Source of the DNA: Caenorhabditis elegans
Taxonomy: Eukaryota > Nematoda > Chromadorea > Rhabditida > Rhabditidae
NCBI RefSeq assembly: GCF_000002985.6
Contig: NC_003284.9
Coordinates: 2,728,001 to 2,792,000 of the forward strand
Length of the DNA: 64,000 nucleotides
Reading direction: 5' to 3'
Of the stretch, positions 26,601 to 36,118 are shown piece by piece (position 1 is the stretch's first letter; every line of letters starts with the position of its first letter). The translations under genes and the position numbers were made by a program. A model generated the notes under the pieces. That model saw nothing but the letters and a program-made list of their open reading frames with translations. It was not told the DNA's origin and searched no databases.

Positions 26601-29600
26601 CAGGAAAAAAAATATTTTTTGCTCTTTTCAAATGCTCTTATCAAATGTTCATCCTAATTTGACAATATTATTGATGGGGTTTATCACAAAAAAAATGTAT
26701 TCATTGTCGAATAGTATTATATGGGAAAAAAACTGACAGCTTTATTACTCAGCGCACAAGCTTATCGCCGCGACACTGACACTAACGACAATGGGAGACA
26801 GAATTCATGACCAAAAGAGCATGTTAATGCAGTATTTGTCCACATTAGCCGAACCAATGGGAAAAGTTATCCAACGTAGTAGTGAAGTGGAAAGATTGGG
26901 TAAAAGAAAAATTACAAGAAATATCACGCATCGTGTTTACCTTTTTTATAAAGTCCAGCATAGCAACACATGTTTCAAAGTTTTCATGGATAGAGAAGAA
27001 GTGGGAATATTGGAAAGAAAGGGTTTTGAAGTGTAACCATGGAAAAAGATTCGGCAGTGCTTTCATTGTTCATCAAAAACCTCATTTCCAACATTTCTAA
27101 CTTCCGGTACCTAATCGTTCTCGCCGACTTTTTATTCACTTTCACCATCCCCGATTTCTGACTTTTTTCAAACTTGAAGTAGCGGCAGTGAGGATTTTGT
27201 GAAAACCACAAAATATCATATTAAAACACTCAAAAAAAGTATTTTAAAAAAAATTTCCAGTCAAAATTTTGGGAAACATTTTTTTTATTAATATGAGCTT
27301 TTCAGGAAATCAAGAGCAATTCCGATCCCTAGAATGGCTTAAAACGTTATTAAAATAAAATAAAAATATAAAATCGTTGAAAAATTAATTTTTTTTGGTC
27401 GCTTTCCAAAGCTGGAAAAACTAGGTATTTTACACTTTTTGACAGTTAATAAAAAGTTTCAAAAAATGTTTAAACTGTTTTTTGATATTTGGTCATCATG
27501 AGTGTCTGGCACACTTGCCGAATTTGCCGTTTGCCAAACTCGACAAATTTCAAAATTGTGGACCTGCCGAATTTGCCAAGTCTGTCAAATTTTGAAATTT
27601 GCCGCAGATATAAAAAATGTTTAATATAAATATTTTTGTCCAAAATTAATGAAACTAATGTTCGGAAACTTAGTAAAATAAAGCACAGAAATCCACACTT
27701 GCATTATGCAAAAATCAAACGAAAACCAGTGAACTTAGTTTTTTCCATGAATTTTGGCACTTTTTGAACTCCAAAAATACTGCGATCTACCGAGTATGAC
27801 GACCACGGCAAATTTGACAAAATTGCCGTGCTTGGCAAATATTAAAAAAAGACGAATTGACAAATTTGTCGGGCACTGGAATTCCATTCGATTATGAAAG
27901 TAAGAAGGCTAGACGAGCACAAAAAAAACTCGACAAAAATAGGGAAATGTAATTGAACAACAAAGCGGTTGTATGTACACTTTTGGTGCCGGTGCAAGGA
28001 AAAAAAAGACACTCAGGGCGCCGGGGGCGACGTACACGTTTTGATAAGCAGAGTTTGTCTGGGTGGTGGTGTCAAAGGGAAAGAGAGGGCTTCCTCGAAA
28101 GGAAAGAAAAAATGAAAACAAAAAGAATTGGAAAACGCGGCAAAAACGGCAAGAATAAATACTTTTGCGGAAGAGTGAACACGTAATGTTTCTCAGGGGA
28201 TACTCGTCCGAGCGCCTTGAAATAATTTGTGGTGACACATACGTTCTACCTGATAGCGAAGGAAAAGAAAAACCTGCTGAACTCACTTCAATAACTGCAG
28301 TTGGAAAGTCGATTGAGGGTCGTGGCGTTGCATCTTCATACCCTGCATACCCTGAAACATGTGGAAAGTTTTCATGTATACAATATTTAATTTATGTTTT
28401 TGAAGTGGAGAATTAATTTTAAATTGAAATTATTGAAAACGTATACCTAATAAATAGAACAACATTTTTAACAATGCTGGTAAACCAGAATGTTTTTCAG
28501 ATTTTCTGGTTTTTAGACAGATGTTTTAAATTTTGTATTTGTTCTAACAAAAATCAATTAATATAATTAATGTAAAGCCAATTAAAATACAAGCAAAGCA
28601 GCATTTTAAGGGATTTTCAATTTTTTTCTAAAAAAGCTTCAGAGGTGGAGTAAAGGTTTTGGCGGTTCAAAATTTTGAAAAAAAATGGAATAATTGTATC
28701 TCAAATCCTTATTTTTGGTCATCGTACCGTTTTTTAATCAACTAAATAAATTTAAATAACTACTTAATTATGCAACTTTTTTTGGACAATTTTTTTTGGA
28801 TATTAAGTATGATAGGCCATATTTTTTGATTGAAAAATTTTCGAAAAGTGTTTGAAAAGTTTCATAAGGAAATTTTGTAATTTGAGTCTATACGTCCCAA
28901 ATTGCCGGAACCGTTACTCCTCATTAAAAATTTTTTTGTAATAATTTTAATATTTGAAGAAAAAATTATTTTGCAAAGTACAGGCAATGACTTTAAAATT
29001 TTTCAGATTGTTCAATATAGTTGTTTTAACTAATTATTTAAATAAAATTGAAAATAAAACGGTACCATTTGAATTATCATCCCTGCTTGATCGTTTTGAC
29101 TTTGGAGGTTCTGAAAACATTTATAGTTCGGCAATGTTCAAATGTTTCTGGTTTGTGCAGTAATCCTGATAACTAACTCCAAATTTGAATTAGAATTCTC
29201 ATGATTTTAAATATAAATTTATTGTTTTTTAAAAACCAGTAAAGTAACAACACCAACTTTTAGAGCCCACCGACGAAGAAGTTGACGAATGCGTAATTGA
29301 AAAACTAGAGAAATTTCGGTTTAACTGTATGGATTGTCTTGGTCTTGGTGGTCGGATCATAGTAAGAAATCAATAAATTTGAGACATCGCGCGCCGAATG
29401 ATGAATGTGAAGCGACGCCTTCAATTGTTTGTCACCAATTGAAACCAATATGAAGCCTGTTGACATTTTGCTCAAGAATTCTTCACCGAGACCAATTGAG
29501 AACACAATAAGGCGAGAGAGCAATAAGAAGAGCCTTCACTTTTTTGTTGGAGTTTTTAAACGCTTAAGTTAAAGTCTTTTGGAATTAAAAATATATTACC

Positions 29601-32600
29601 ACTTTATAGTTATGTGATTATCATTAATTTTTATTAAAAAATTCCAAGTATTTTTGAAATAAAAGTTTTCAAAAACACAATTTCAGAGCCGAGTCCGGGT
29701 TTTTTAAGTTGTGGAAATTTATGTCAACATCTACAATTTTTATTTGACGGTAGTTTGGAAAATTTCCGGCCATCTCTCACAACTGAAAAATGGCTCCGAT
29801 CTAGGTTTCTTGAGGTGCTCAAAAATTTGTAAAACTATTGTCAAATGAAAGATCATACATCACAGTAAAAACAAAACTTTCCACAACCTCATAAAAATCG
29901 ATATGCACCTTAAACAAAAATCACTTAAATTGATAAACTTACGGTGCACATGAGCTGATGACGATCGCTTTTTGACTGCTATCGGCGCCATAGATTGGCG
30001 CCGCCTGGCAAAAGCCCTGCCCACCATTTACTACTTTTTTCTTCCCATTTGGGCCGTGTCTGACAATTAAGCAAAAATCATTGAGAAACTAAAACGAGAA
30101 GCAAACGAATAAATATTTTCGTACTGGCAAAAAAAATGTTTAGATTTCTAAAAAAAAAATTATTCTCAAATTGTTCAGGGTTGGGAAATGAAAAACAAAT
30201 GAGGAATTATAAACAATTAGAAAAATGACGAATTAATTGCAAGGAACTAGGACGAAAATGTCTAAACCTTTATACTGGAATAGCTAAGTAACATAATACA
30301 TAATGTTTAAAAAAATTCAATAGTTGATAGAACTTGATTCATTTCTATCCAAAAGTGCTGGCGGCTCATTTCATCGGAAAACGGAAATTGGCTGTGACAC
30401 ATGGCGGTGTAGATAGCAAGTGCAGAAAGGGTTTCAGCAGTTGCTGCTCAGAATTTTCAAGGTAAATACTATAATAGCAGTCAGAAAAAAAACACGCCGC
30501 ACACTACCGTGTAGAGGAAAATTGACAGACAGCACAAAAAGTAGATTTTCGAAAGTTTTCTCGCGTCCCGCAAATGATTGCTAGGCATGCAACCTTTAGA
30601 TTTCACGAAATGCTGGTCAATTTTTTTTGTTGTTTTGTTTGTTAGAATTTTTTAGTGATGAAATTCTAACAAAAAATTCTAACAAAAAGATGTATGCCTT
30701 ATAATTTAAAATTCTTTTTGTCAAAATTAATTTTAATTGTTTTATAACCTATACTTGGAATTATAAAAGTTCAAAAAAAATCTCTATAATATTTTATGGA
30801 ACATTTTGAAACAATGCAGAGTTTTTTAGAGTTTTTAATTAAACTTTTTGTTAAAAATCGTTTCTCGGGACTAACTATAAGAAATGTCATTCAGATCATT
30901 TCACTTTTTTAAAAAACAATATCACAAGTAAATTCAAACATTAAAACTTGAAACGTTTAAATTTTTGCTACGTATGGTGTATAGAGTAAGGGCACCTATG
31001 TCAAATGCAGATAAAAGATTCAAAACTTGTGTAGAAAAAGAAGGCAAGCAATGGAATGAAGTGTAGATGAGTAGAAGACATTTATGAAGAGGCATGGAGC
31101 ATCTTCTTCTCCTATCAAATTACATAGACATTATTAGTAGTAGACTATGGGTTTTGACGAATAAAACAAAATTTTGGATGTTTCTGTTTTTGTGACTTCT
31201 CTGTCTCTATGTCATTAATAGCTCATTTTATTCATGTTCGAGGTGGTCATGGTTGCACAGGAACGGCCGAAAAGCTAGAAAAAATGTTTTTATTTGTCAG
31301 TGCTACTTTTTTAAAATCAGGTCCTAGTCTTATGGCCAACACGACCAGATAGCTCATTTTTTTCAAAAATTTGGCAATTTGCCAAAACTTTGACTGAAAA
31401 ATTTAAAAAAACCTAAAAATTTTAGAGTATTTCATAACACTTTTTTGCGTCAACCAGCATTCATAAAAATCACCTGCCAACTGAAATATTATAACTAATT
31501 CAAATTAGTGGTTTGTAGAAATCTTTTATGTTTTAAAATTTAGACCCCAACCTTGAAAGTTTGCAACAATAAAAAACATCAAGAAATAAGTTTCCTGAAA
31601 TCTGACAAAAAATACATATGCTTGCATTTGTAATGCATTTTGAACTTCATAAATTTTGAAGTTTTCTGTTTTGACGACAACATCAAATGCAATTTTTACC
31701 CTTTGAATTTTAAGAGTAAAAGTACATCATTCACCAGAATGATATGAGTATGTTGAGCTGTTTCATTTGCTTTTATTGTAGAATTATGAAATGATTAAAG
31801 GTTGAAGGCTTTGCTTTAAAGGTGAAGTAGCGCCAGTGGGGGACTTGTGAAAAACCACTTCTATGGTCTCAAAACGACAATGAATTTTCATTTCTTTTAT
31901 TGCATATATGAACCGTTTATTATTATTTTGTTGATTAAAGTACATGTACATGAAGCCGACAAGTGAAATTACCCCGTAATTTTTTTCGAAATTTTGAGCC
32001 GCCATAAAAACATTTTGAGAAATTTCTGACAAGGTTGACTACAAAAGTTGTTCATGCACATTTGAGCACATTTAAGCACTTTTTGGGATATTTGCTTATT
32101 TTTGTTTCATATAAGTATTTTTTATAACAATTTCCCCTATAACACCATGCCGTAAAAAGAAGAAAAATCATTGATGCACTTGGCGAGGTGTGTCTAGAAA
32201 AGATGAATTGTGTCAATTCAACGAAAAATTCAAAGAATAGGGAATCATGGAGCACTTGCTCAGATACGATGTTACATTGTGTTTGTGTTGTTCCGTCTTA
32301 CTAGAAACAAGTGAAGCGATACAATTAAATTCAGATGCCAAACCTCAGCCAGAATAATGAGTATACTTGCACATAAGGCCAAAGAAAGAGGATGAGAAGG
32401 CAGCCCTGAGTGTGAAGAAGATACAAAGTTTGGCTCTGGTGCGAAAAACCGGGAAGAGTTTCAAAACAAACTTATATGTAGGAGTAGATATAAAACTAAC
32501 ATACTCGAAACTCAATTCTTCCATGTTTATTACCCAACAGTGGGAGAGAGAGAGATACCTCGTTTTCCCTTAACTGCATCGTTTTGGATACTACTAACAA

Positions 32601-35526
32601 TATCATTATTGTTTTCAAAAATTGACTGGAAATAGCCGAGAAGAGATAACAAGTAGGAATTCTCCATGGAGAAATCTGGAAGGTAACTCTCCGGTGAATG
32701 AACGTGGTACATTAGATAGATTGAATAGCAAAGCTACTTCTGACTTTATAGATGGGAAGAACTGCAAAGAGTGAAAAATAGAACAGGAGTGGGGTAAAAA
32801 ATATTCGTCCGCATACTACAGACTGGACGAAATCAGATTAAACTAAGCGAATCAAAACCCCCTCCAAATAAGACAAAACAATATATAGTGAGCCTGGGGT
32901 TCTAGAAATTCATATTAAAAGGAATTCAGTTTTAAATAGACCTATGAAAGTTCTAGAGCACTATTTTTCTGATTAAGGGTAGAGTAGTGCCAGTGAGGAA
33001 GTTGGGTTGAAACATGTTTATGGCACAATAACGACCTTATTAGTGAAAAAATTCAAAATTTTTTTTTAAATTTAATGATTTTTTTTAAATTTGAAACATT
33101 TCGCATTTTGGCACTTTTTCGGAAGTCGTCCGATTTTTGTGATTAAATATGTTTCAAGTATTGATATTGAAACATCGTAGGCTCAAAAAGTTGAAATTTT
33201 TTTTAAAATGAAATTTTGCAAATTTTGGAAGCGGCCGACACGTTCGGGATGTTTAAGGCAACTCACCGGTCGCCGGAGGCGTCTAACCGGCGCCCACATG
33301 GAAGTTCTACTTAAATGAGTCGTGTTGATAAAAATATATTATTTTGTCACTGAATATTCATAAACTATTCCTTTTAACTATTTTGAAAGATTGCTTATAT
33401 GTTATATGTACGGTTAAAAATTCAATTAGAAGCAGCTTTTGAAAAAAAAAATTAATTTTTAATATTGGACACATTAATCAGTAAGCCATGGTTTTTTTTT
33501 AACTTCCAGGCTCTAAGAAACAAAAAAAAGAAGTGGAGCGGTGGGAAAGTTTCAATTCCTGAGTATCTTATACTCGTTTCGTATAGAGAGCAAATGAGAA
33601 GAGCATAATAAAAAAAAGCATGATGAACACATAGGCTTGACAAAAATATAATAATAGCATCAAAGAATACTGACGTGAATGGACGACGGAGAAAAGAACG
33701 GAGCAGATTCACTCCAGAATATGTGGGAGTAGACACCGCGAAGAACACCAAGGCACGCGAAAAATTCCAGCAAAAATTCCAGGAATTTGTAAGGAAAATA
33801 TAATTTTAGCTGCAGTTTTTTTTTTCAATTCCACATACATAACCTGATCTTAGAAGACCTCTGTTGCTGCATTCATTCCGGATGAAAAAGCAGAGACACA
33901 CACGTTTATATTAATTTAGAAGCGCTAAGCGCTAAACTATGCACACGTTTTTGTTCCTCGATCTTTCCAATTCATATTTTTTGACTTACCTTGAAATGAA
34001 ACTGTTGAAGAACTGAATGGAATAGTGGTACTTGTAATAGTCACAAACATTCCGCAGAGTGAATAGGAATCACAAATTCCAAGGACATTTGAAGGGAGAC
34101 ACGAAAAAGTGCTACATAATGAGTTATGGGATGTGCATAGCTTGAACGACAACTTCTTCCCTGCTCATTCACTAATCTACAAAAAACACCGAGCAAGTGT
34201 TTCCACCGGCACCCACCTCCTTCAATCTCAGCGCAATACTTTTGTTAGGCTTTGAAAGAGCAAGTCTCAGCCCCGAAAAAACCACAAAAAAAAGTGCACT
34301 CATGAATAATTGAGGTTTACCTGAAGGTTTCCTGTTTTTTTGAAGGGTTGACGTCCCGGAAGACTGCGATCGATACGAAAATTCAATGTTGATCGTTACA
34401 GACTCATCTGAAGATATAATATATTAGAAAATAGAATTGCATATTAAACCTCCTGATTTTTCTGCGGAATACGTCGATGTTGCACTCGTCTTTGGTTTTC
34501 GATGGGAAGCTGAGAAAATGGATGATTAACATATGACACTAATAATTAAAAGTCTAGAAACTTTTTAAATTTTTGTAGATTCAGATAATTAAATTAAAAG
34601 TGAAGTAACGCCAGTATAGTATAAAAGTGAAAAGCAAATTTATCAACTTTGCCGCTTGCCAGGTACGGAAAATGGGACAAAAAATGTTTACCGAAATTAT
34701 TGATTTTGTTCCAAATAATCTAGTGAAACAGCATAGTTAAGTTATTTCAAAAAAAATTTAAGCAGGCCATAAAGAGACTGTATTACGGATTTTATCGAAA
34801 AATCAAGCTGTGCTAAAAATTCAATATCTTGGTGCACCAAAAATATAAAAAAGTTGACACATTTTTCTTAGTTGGCTCAAAATGACAAACTTGCCCAATT
34901 TGCCGCATTTTCCGAGCTCGGCAAGTTTTGAGTTTCAAATTTGGTAAAGCACCGCTCCAAATTCACTGAGGCAAAACTGAGATTTTACCAGTTTTCAGAA
35001 AATCATAGAAAATTTAGAACTTTTAAAAAATTGTTTACTATGGCATTCTTTCAATACTGTAGGACCGTTTTATAGGGTTATTCAAGTAATGTCGGAAAAC
35101 TGAAAGGGAAGAAAAATGACGTCACAGCTGTATCAAAATAAATTTTTTAAAAACATGTATTTTAATACAGCTATCACGACATAAATGTATTTAAATATAT
35201 TGTTCAAAATTGCTTTAATAACTGGCATTCATTTTTTGAAAATTTCAAATAATAAAACCGAATATTTGAAGAAAAAAATTTATGATAAGAAACAAGTTCG
35301 GAAAAAGGGTAACGCAAAACAGAAAACACTACAAATAAATTTAGGAACTCAAACATTTTTATAGTTTTCTTCATGTGAGAGCTCGAACTTTATTGCTTAA
35401 TAGCTCATAGGAATAGATTTTCTCTGAATTGTTTGGCACTGCATCACTAAACTCACGAGTTCTGGATAATGGTAGATAATACTTTGTCTTTGTTGGTCTG
35501 TATGATGACCGATGAAGTGGGTTCAT
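2538..35526 (-). CDS. Unrecognised multi-exon gene with many alternative first exons (continues left)
   Basis: Eight core exons on the minus strand join without a stop to 324 codons and run off the left edge in phase 0. I do not recognise the family. The protein is rich in Ser, Arg, Lys and Pro and looks largely disordered, with an RRAS (protein kinase A-type) site in exon 5 and basic SPRR/KSPRK stretches in one alternative start. No signal peptide or clear membrane segment is seen in the core. At least five extra ATG exons enter exons 4, 6 or 8 in the right phase, predicting isoforms that share the C-terminal part. The gene is transcribed away from the RhoGEF gene. The exon chain is strongly supported by phase agreement; the function is unknown. 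Confidence 0.75.
2677..3178. repeat. Inverted repeat, GGAGGATTAACGG family
   Basis: AAGGAGGACTAACGG at the left pairs with CGTTAGTTCTTCTT at the right. The interior has 'gataaactaccaaa' and 'aaaattaggc' motifs shared with other copies. Confidence 0.55.
3581..3600. repeat. Poly-G run (20)
   Basis: Twenty consecutive G following a G-rich lead (AAGGGGAGGAA), the longest of five such runs here. Confidence 0.95.
3984..3997. repeat. Poly-C run (14)
   Basis: Fourteen consecutive C, about 400 bp from the 20-base G run and in opposite orientation. Confidence 0.95.
5148..5338. repeat. CTACGTAGATC / GACGTCA element, copy 1
   Basis: Ends CACGTGGTATCAGGCTG and CTCTGACACCACGTG are inverted. Inside are TGTGACGTCAGC, the poly-purine/pyrimidine 'gcgggag' type arms and GATCAACGTAGATC. 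Two more copies are in this window. Confidence 0.7.
6583..6668 (-). CDS. Alternative first exon (6.67 kb) of the minus-strand gene
   Basis: ATG 6,668 opens MAPDYKKAYRKPDTFTLLYY then SYMWKRRD, leaving in phase 2 before GTAATC. Core exon 8 needs phase 2, giving WKRRD-R-LAAEEARR. As an internal exon it would have the wrong incoming phase, so a start exon is the better reading. Confidence 0.5.
8070..8405 (-). CDS. Minus-strand gene, core exon 7 (longest)
   Basis: The exon follows CATTTAG and ends before GTATGG: 336 nt, phase 2 to phase 2, 111 full codons. It includes NANHCYVALSRKLLEQFDSC, a Gly/Asp-rich GNDGDGASGSKP, and IPSPIHPRKISINDRLFEIR. I recognise no domain. The frame remains open upstream to an ATG at 8,557, which may be a short-isoform start. 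Confidence 0.82.
8406..8557 (-). CDS. Possible in-frame 5' extension of exon 7 (short-isoform start)
   Basis: ATG 8,557 (MSEKKEIGVCDVIIF...) reads without a stop for 50 codons into exon 7 in the coding frame. The extension is Phe/Leu/Ser-rich because it runs through the T-rich acceptor tract of the intron, so it may be open by chance. Confidence 0.25.
9569..9917. repeat. Inverted repeat, GGCGCTACTCCACC family
   Basis: The left end reads GGGTAGCGCCA and the right end ACTGGCGCTACGCCACCTTTAAA, in opposite orientation, with A/T-tract-rich interior including 'tggcaaaaactg' motifs. This is a non-autonomous inverted-repeat element typical of this window. Confidence 0.75.
11443..11831. repeat. Inverted repeat, GGCGCTACTCCACC family
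   Basis: Ends are GGAGAGGTAGCGCCAGTGGG and CCCCACTGGCGCTACTCCACC. The interior has the shared 'gtcaaaaagtggcaattactcag' type sequence. Confidence 0.8.
15655..15741 (-). CDS. Minus-strand gene, core exon 6
   Basis: The exon lies between GATTTCAG and GTGAGT, 87 nt, phase 2 to phase 2. It encodes VVDVSDHKTCALLMTRMKEA then SRQLPSPS. Three exons (19,807, 18,032 and 16,971 ends) feed it in phase 2. Confidence 0.85.
16971..17080 (-). CDS. Alternative first exon (17.08 kb) of the minus-strand gene
   Basis: ATG 17,080 opens MDDENHPLLPRKEDARLPTA then PLLGLIGPALFFETPR, leaving in phase 2 before GTTAAT. It joins core exon 6 as TPRR-VVDVSD, 210 codons to exon 8. It differs from the other starts in having an acidic opening and a short hydrophobic stretch. 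Confidence 0.65.
17669..17818. repeat. CTACGTAGATC element, copy 2 (5' truncated)
   Basis: It starts at TGATCTACGAAAATGCGGG and ends at ACACTCTGACACCACGTGC. The GACGTCA centre is altered to GATGCCA. Confidence 0.6.
18032..18156 (-). CDS. Alternative first exon (18.16 kb) of the minus-strand gene
   Basis: ATG 18,156 opens MKKIDLKIAKTTKKTNVTKT, then a very basic KRSPRRRSHQKSPRK, leaving in phase 2 before GTAAGT. Core exon 6 needs phase 2. The isoform would have 215 codons to exon 8. The Lys/Arg/Ser-Pro composition could suit nuclear or acidic-membrane binding; that is inference. Confidence 0.72.
18320..19134. repeat. Partial or composite GGCGCTACTCCACC repeat
   Basis: The right end ACTGGCGCTACTCCACCTTT at 19,112-19,132 is intact, and family-type interior motifs recur, but no clear left end was found. 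Possibly two insertions. Confidence 0.5.
19509..19762. repeat. Inverted repeat, GGCGCTACTCCACC family (short)
   Basis: AAAGGTGGAGT at the left and ACTGGCGCTACTCCA at the right define a short, internally deleted copy just beside core exon 5 of the minus-strand gene. Confidence 0.65.
19807..19976 (-). CDS. Minus-strand gene, core exon 5
   Basis: The exon lies between TTTTCAG and GTAAGT, 170 nt, phase 0 to phase 2. It encodes AARRASVLGRSAAESLSAQE, then a Ser-rich segment ending SCIDDERKFSSPHRR. The RRAS is a protein kinase A-type site. It is GC-richer than the flanking introns. Confidence 0.85.
20113..20297. repeat. CTACGTAGATC / GACGTCA element, copy 3 (inverted orientation)
   Basis: It opens TGGTGTCAGAGTGTCTCATT and contains GATCTACGTAGATC and GCTGACGTCACA. 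It closes with GACAGCCTGACACTACTTG, so it is the reverse orientation of copies 1 and 2. Confidence 0.7.
20758..20870. repeat. ATGGAAGCCCTA inverted repeat, copy 1
   Basis: GTAGGGCTTCCATACGG and CGCCTACATGGAAGCCTAC are inverted ends around GGCCAGCCTCAGGCCGGCC, about 113 bp and far GC-richer than its surroundings. Confidence 0.75.
21271..21303. repeat. GT microsatellite
   Basis: GTAT units followed by about nine GT units. Confidence 0.85.
21843..22658. repeat. Inverted repeat, GGAGGATTAACGG family, with nested insertion
   Basis: AAAGGAGGATTAACGGTTCT at the left and AAGAACCGTTACTCC at the right are clear inverted ends. A GC-rich ATGGAAGCCCTA-type element is nested at about 21,895-22,127. Confidence 0.7.
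21895..22127. repeat. ATGGAAGCCCTA family, copy 2 (nested)
   Basis: It contains CCGACACTTTTCGGGTTCCG, CGCCGCACTA, and ends GGCGCCTATATGGAAGCCCT. It lies inside the inverted repeat at 21,843-22,658, so it arrived later. Confidence 0.65.
23006..23083. repeat. Degenerate TTAGGC tract (interstitial telomere-like)
   Basis: TTAGGC or one-base variants recur (cttaggc, tggcttaggc, tttaggcttaggcttag). TTAGGC is the telomere repeat of C. elegans. The tract is inside a minus-gene intron. Confidence 0.75.
24960..25075. repeat. ATGGAAGCCCTA family, internal fragment
   Basis: It shares AGAGGCTTGGTGTTCGC-type and CCGACACTTTTGGGGTTCCG, CGCCGCACTA sequences with copy 2, but lacks the ends. Confidence 0.6.
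25864..26570. repeat. Inverted repeat, GGAGGATTAACGG family
   Basis: TAAAGGAGGATTATCGG pairs with GGGACCGTTGCTCCTTC. The interior contains a TGACGTCA site (26,225) and a 19-base A run near 26,170. Confidence 0.6.
28287..28351 (-). CDS. Minus-strand gene, core exon 4
   Basis: The exon lies between TGTTTCAG and GTGAGT, 65 nt, phase 1 to phase 0. It encodes YAGYEDATPRPSIDFPTAVIE minus its last residue (E at the donor). Three different upstream exons (34,321, 33,990 and 29,943 ends) all feed it in phase 1, so it is the first shared exon of the long isoforms. Confidence 0.8.
28642..28923. repeat. Inverted repeat, GGAGGATTAACGG family (short)
   Basis: AGGTGGAGTAAAGG pairs with GGAACCGTTACTCC, about 280 bp. 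Confidence 0.5.
29305..29539 (-). pseudogene. Possible damaged small gene inside a minus-gene intron
   Basis: A coding-like frame of about 70 codons ends at 29,305 (MSTGFILVSIGDKQLKASLH, ending HTVKPKFL). There is no good ATG at its 5' end. In another frame just upstream, a GTG at 29,539 is followed by codons for a typical secretion-signal start (VKALLIALS). One base change and one frameshift would therefore account for a lost secreted-protein start. I recognise no family. It could instead be one exon of an unknown small gene. Confidence 0.35.
29943..30027 (-). CDS. Alternative first exon (30.03 kb) of the minus-strand gene
   Basis: ATG 30,027 opens MVGRAFARRRQSMAPIAVKK then RSSSAHVH, leaving in phase 1 before GTAAGT. 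Joined to core exon 4 it gives HVH-R-YAGYEDA, 280 codons to exon 8. The N-terminus is strongly basic. Confidence 0.6.
30028..33989. other. Intron between alternative first exons
   Basis: Apart from repeat fragments (31,815-31,900, 32,973-33,190, 33,230-33,311) I see nothing that reads as an exon. A 99-codon minus-strand ORF at 33,452-33,751 is hydrophobic but has no splice or phase support. Confidence 0.55.
33228..33311. repeat. ATGGAAGCCCTA family, short copy
   Basis: GCGGCCGACACGTTCGGG at the left and CGGCGCCCACATGGAAGTTC at the right identify a deleted copy. Confidence 0.55.
33990..34050 (-). CDS. Alternative first exon (34.05 kb) of the minus-strand gene
   Basis: ATG 34,050 opens MFVTITSTTIPFSSSTVSFQ and leaves in phase 1 before a strong GTAAGT donor. 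Phase 1 is what core exon 4 needs. The whole would encode 272 codons to exon 8. It cannot be a cassette between exons 3 and 4 in this frame, because both internal AG acceptors give the wrong phase. Confidence 0.5.
34321..34407 (-). CDS. Minus-strand gene, core exon 3
   Basis: The exon lies between ATCTTCAG and GTAAAC, 87 nt, phase 1 to phase 1. It encodes ESVTINIEFSYRSQSSGTST then LQKNRKPS. Separated from exon 2 by 42 nt, the usual size of a nematode intron. Confidence 0.78.
34450..34509 (-). CDS. Minus-strand gene, core exon 2
   Basis: The exon lies between TTTTCTCAG and GTTTAA, 60 nt, phase 1 to phase 1. It encodes SHRKPKTSATSTYSAEKSG, a basic Ser/Thr-rich stretch. Exons 1 and 3 both match in phase. 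Confidence 0.75.
35075..35224. repeat. Palindromic MITE, copy 1
   Basis: GGTTATTCAAGTAATG at the left pairs with a degenerate GCTTTAATAACT at the right. Inside, TGACGTCACAGCTGTAT pairs with ATACAGCTATCACGACATA. Confidence 0.65.
35457..35526 (-). CDS. Minus-strand gene, distal first exon (core exon 1)
   Basis: ATG at 35,526 opens MNPLHRSSYRPTKTKYYLPL then SRT, leaving in phase 1 before GTGAGT. This matches the phase needed by exon 2. The frame stays open past the donor to a stop at 35,371, so an unspliced 51-codon ORF is an alternative. The frame is also open a little upstream of the ATG. Confidence 0.65.
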
Positions 35527-35934
35527 TGTGAATGTTGGCGAGTTTGCAGACAAATTAAAAAGTGGCAAAGTTTAGAGAATGGGTTAGTTGGAACATGTGG
35601 TTGCAATAAAGGATGCCGACTTGAGCATTGTGGACAGAAGATTTACGACGATCACGGGCCGTATTGCGAAGATGAGCACAAATCAGACAGCTTCTAAAGT
35701 TATTGTTCAGAATTATAGCATCTTTTTTGTCAGGTAGGTTAATTCTGTTTTTCTGTTTTTTACATTTTTGACTGGCCGAACTTTTCGATTGAATTTCTTT
35801 GATTTTTTCGGCAATTTTTTTTTTGTTGTAAAATTGATCATGTTAATTCAATTGCATGGAAAAACAGATTTGTTATATAATACATTATTACATTACATTT
35901 ACATTAGGGTTTTTATACCTCCCTACTACTCTAC

Positions 35935-36118
35935 CATGCGACATCCGCCTCCTGTGTAGCGCGGCGCGGAACTCGGAAAGTGTCGGCTGCGGCAAAAGAA
36001 CTATCATTTCGTGGTATCGTGGTTCAAAACACCAAGCCTTTGATTTTCTGCCATCAAAAAAGGCTGTGGGTTGATTCAAATTTTTGGCGCACTTTTTGGG
36101 TTTGGCCGCCACCTCGGC
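35935..36118. repeat. ATGGAAGCCCTA family, inverted internal fragment
   Basis: GTAGCGCGGCGCGGAACTCG, AAGTGTCGGC and ACACCAAGCCTTTGATTTTC are the reverse complement of copy 2 sequences. It sits just upstream of the 35.5-kb first exon. Confidence 0.6.

Larger units (their letters stand above)
19977..28286. other. Longest minus-gene intron (8.3 kb)
   Basis: It holds elements of at least four repeat families, a GT microsatellite (21,271-21,303), a degenerate TTAGGC tract (23,006-23,083) and, on the minus strand at 24,050-24,305, overlapping open frames of uncertain meaning. A strong minus-strand donor GTAAGTG at about 25,688 has no coding exon attached and could mark a 5' untranslated exon. Confidence 0.55.

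Noticed and set aside
29263..29372. Plus-strand open segment (PTDEEVDECVIEKLEKFRF) with acceptor and donor
   Set aside because: It lies opposite the longer coding-like minus-strand frame, and no neighbouring plus-strand exon was found.
33992..34014. 23-nt minus-strand microexon between CATTCAG and GTAAGT
   Set aside because: It would leave phase 0, but core exon 4 requires phase 1. The same donor used with ATG 34,050 fits without conflict.
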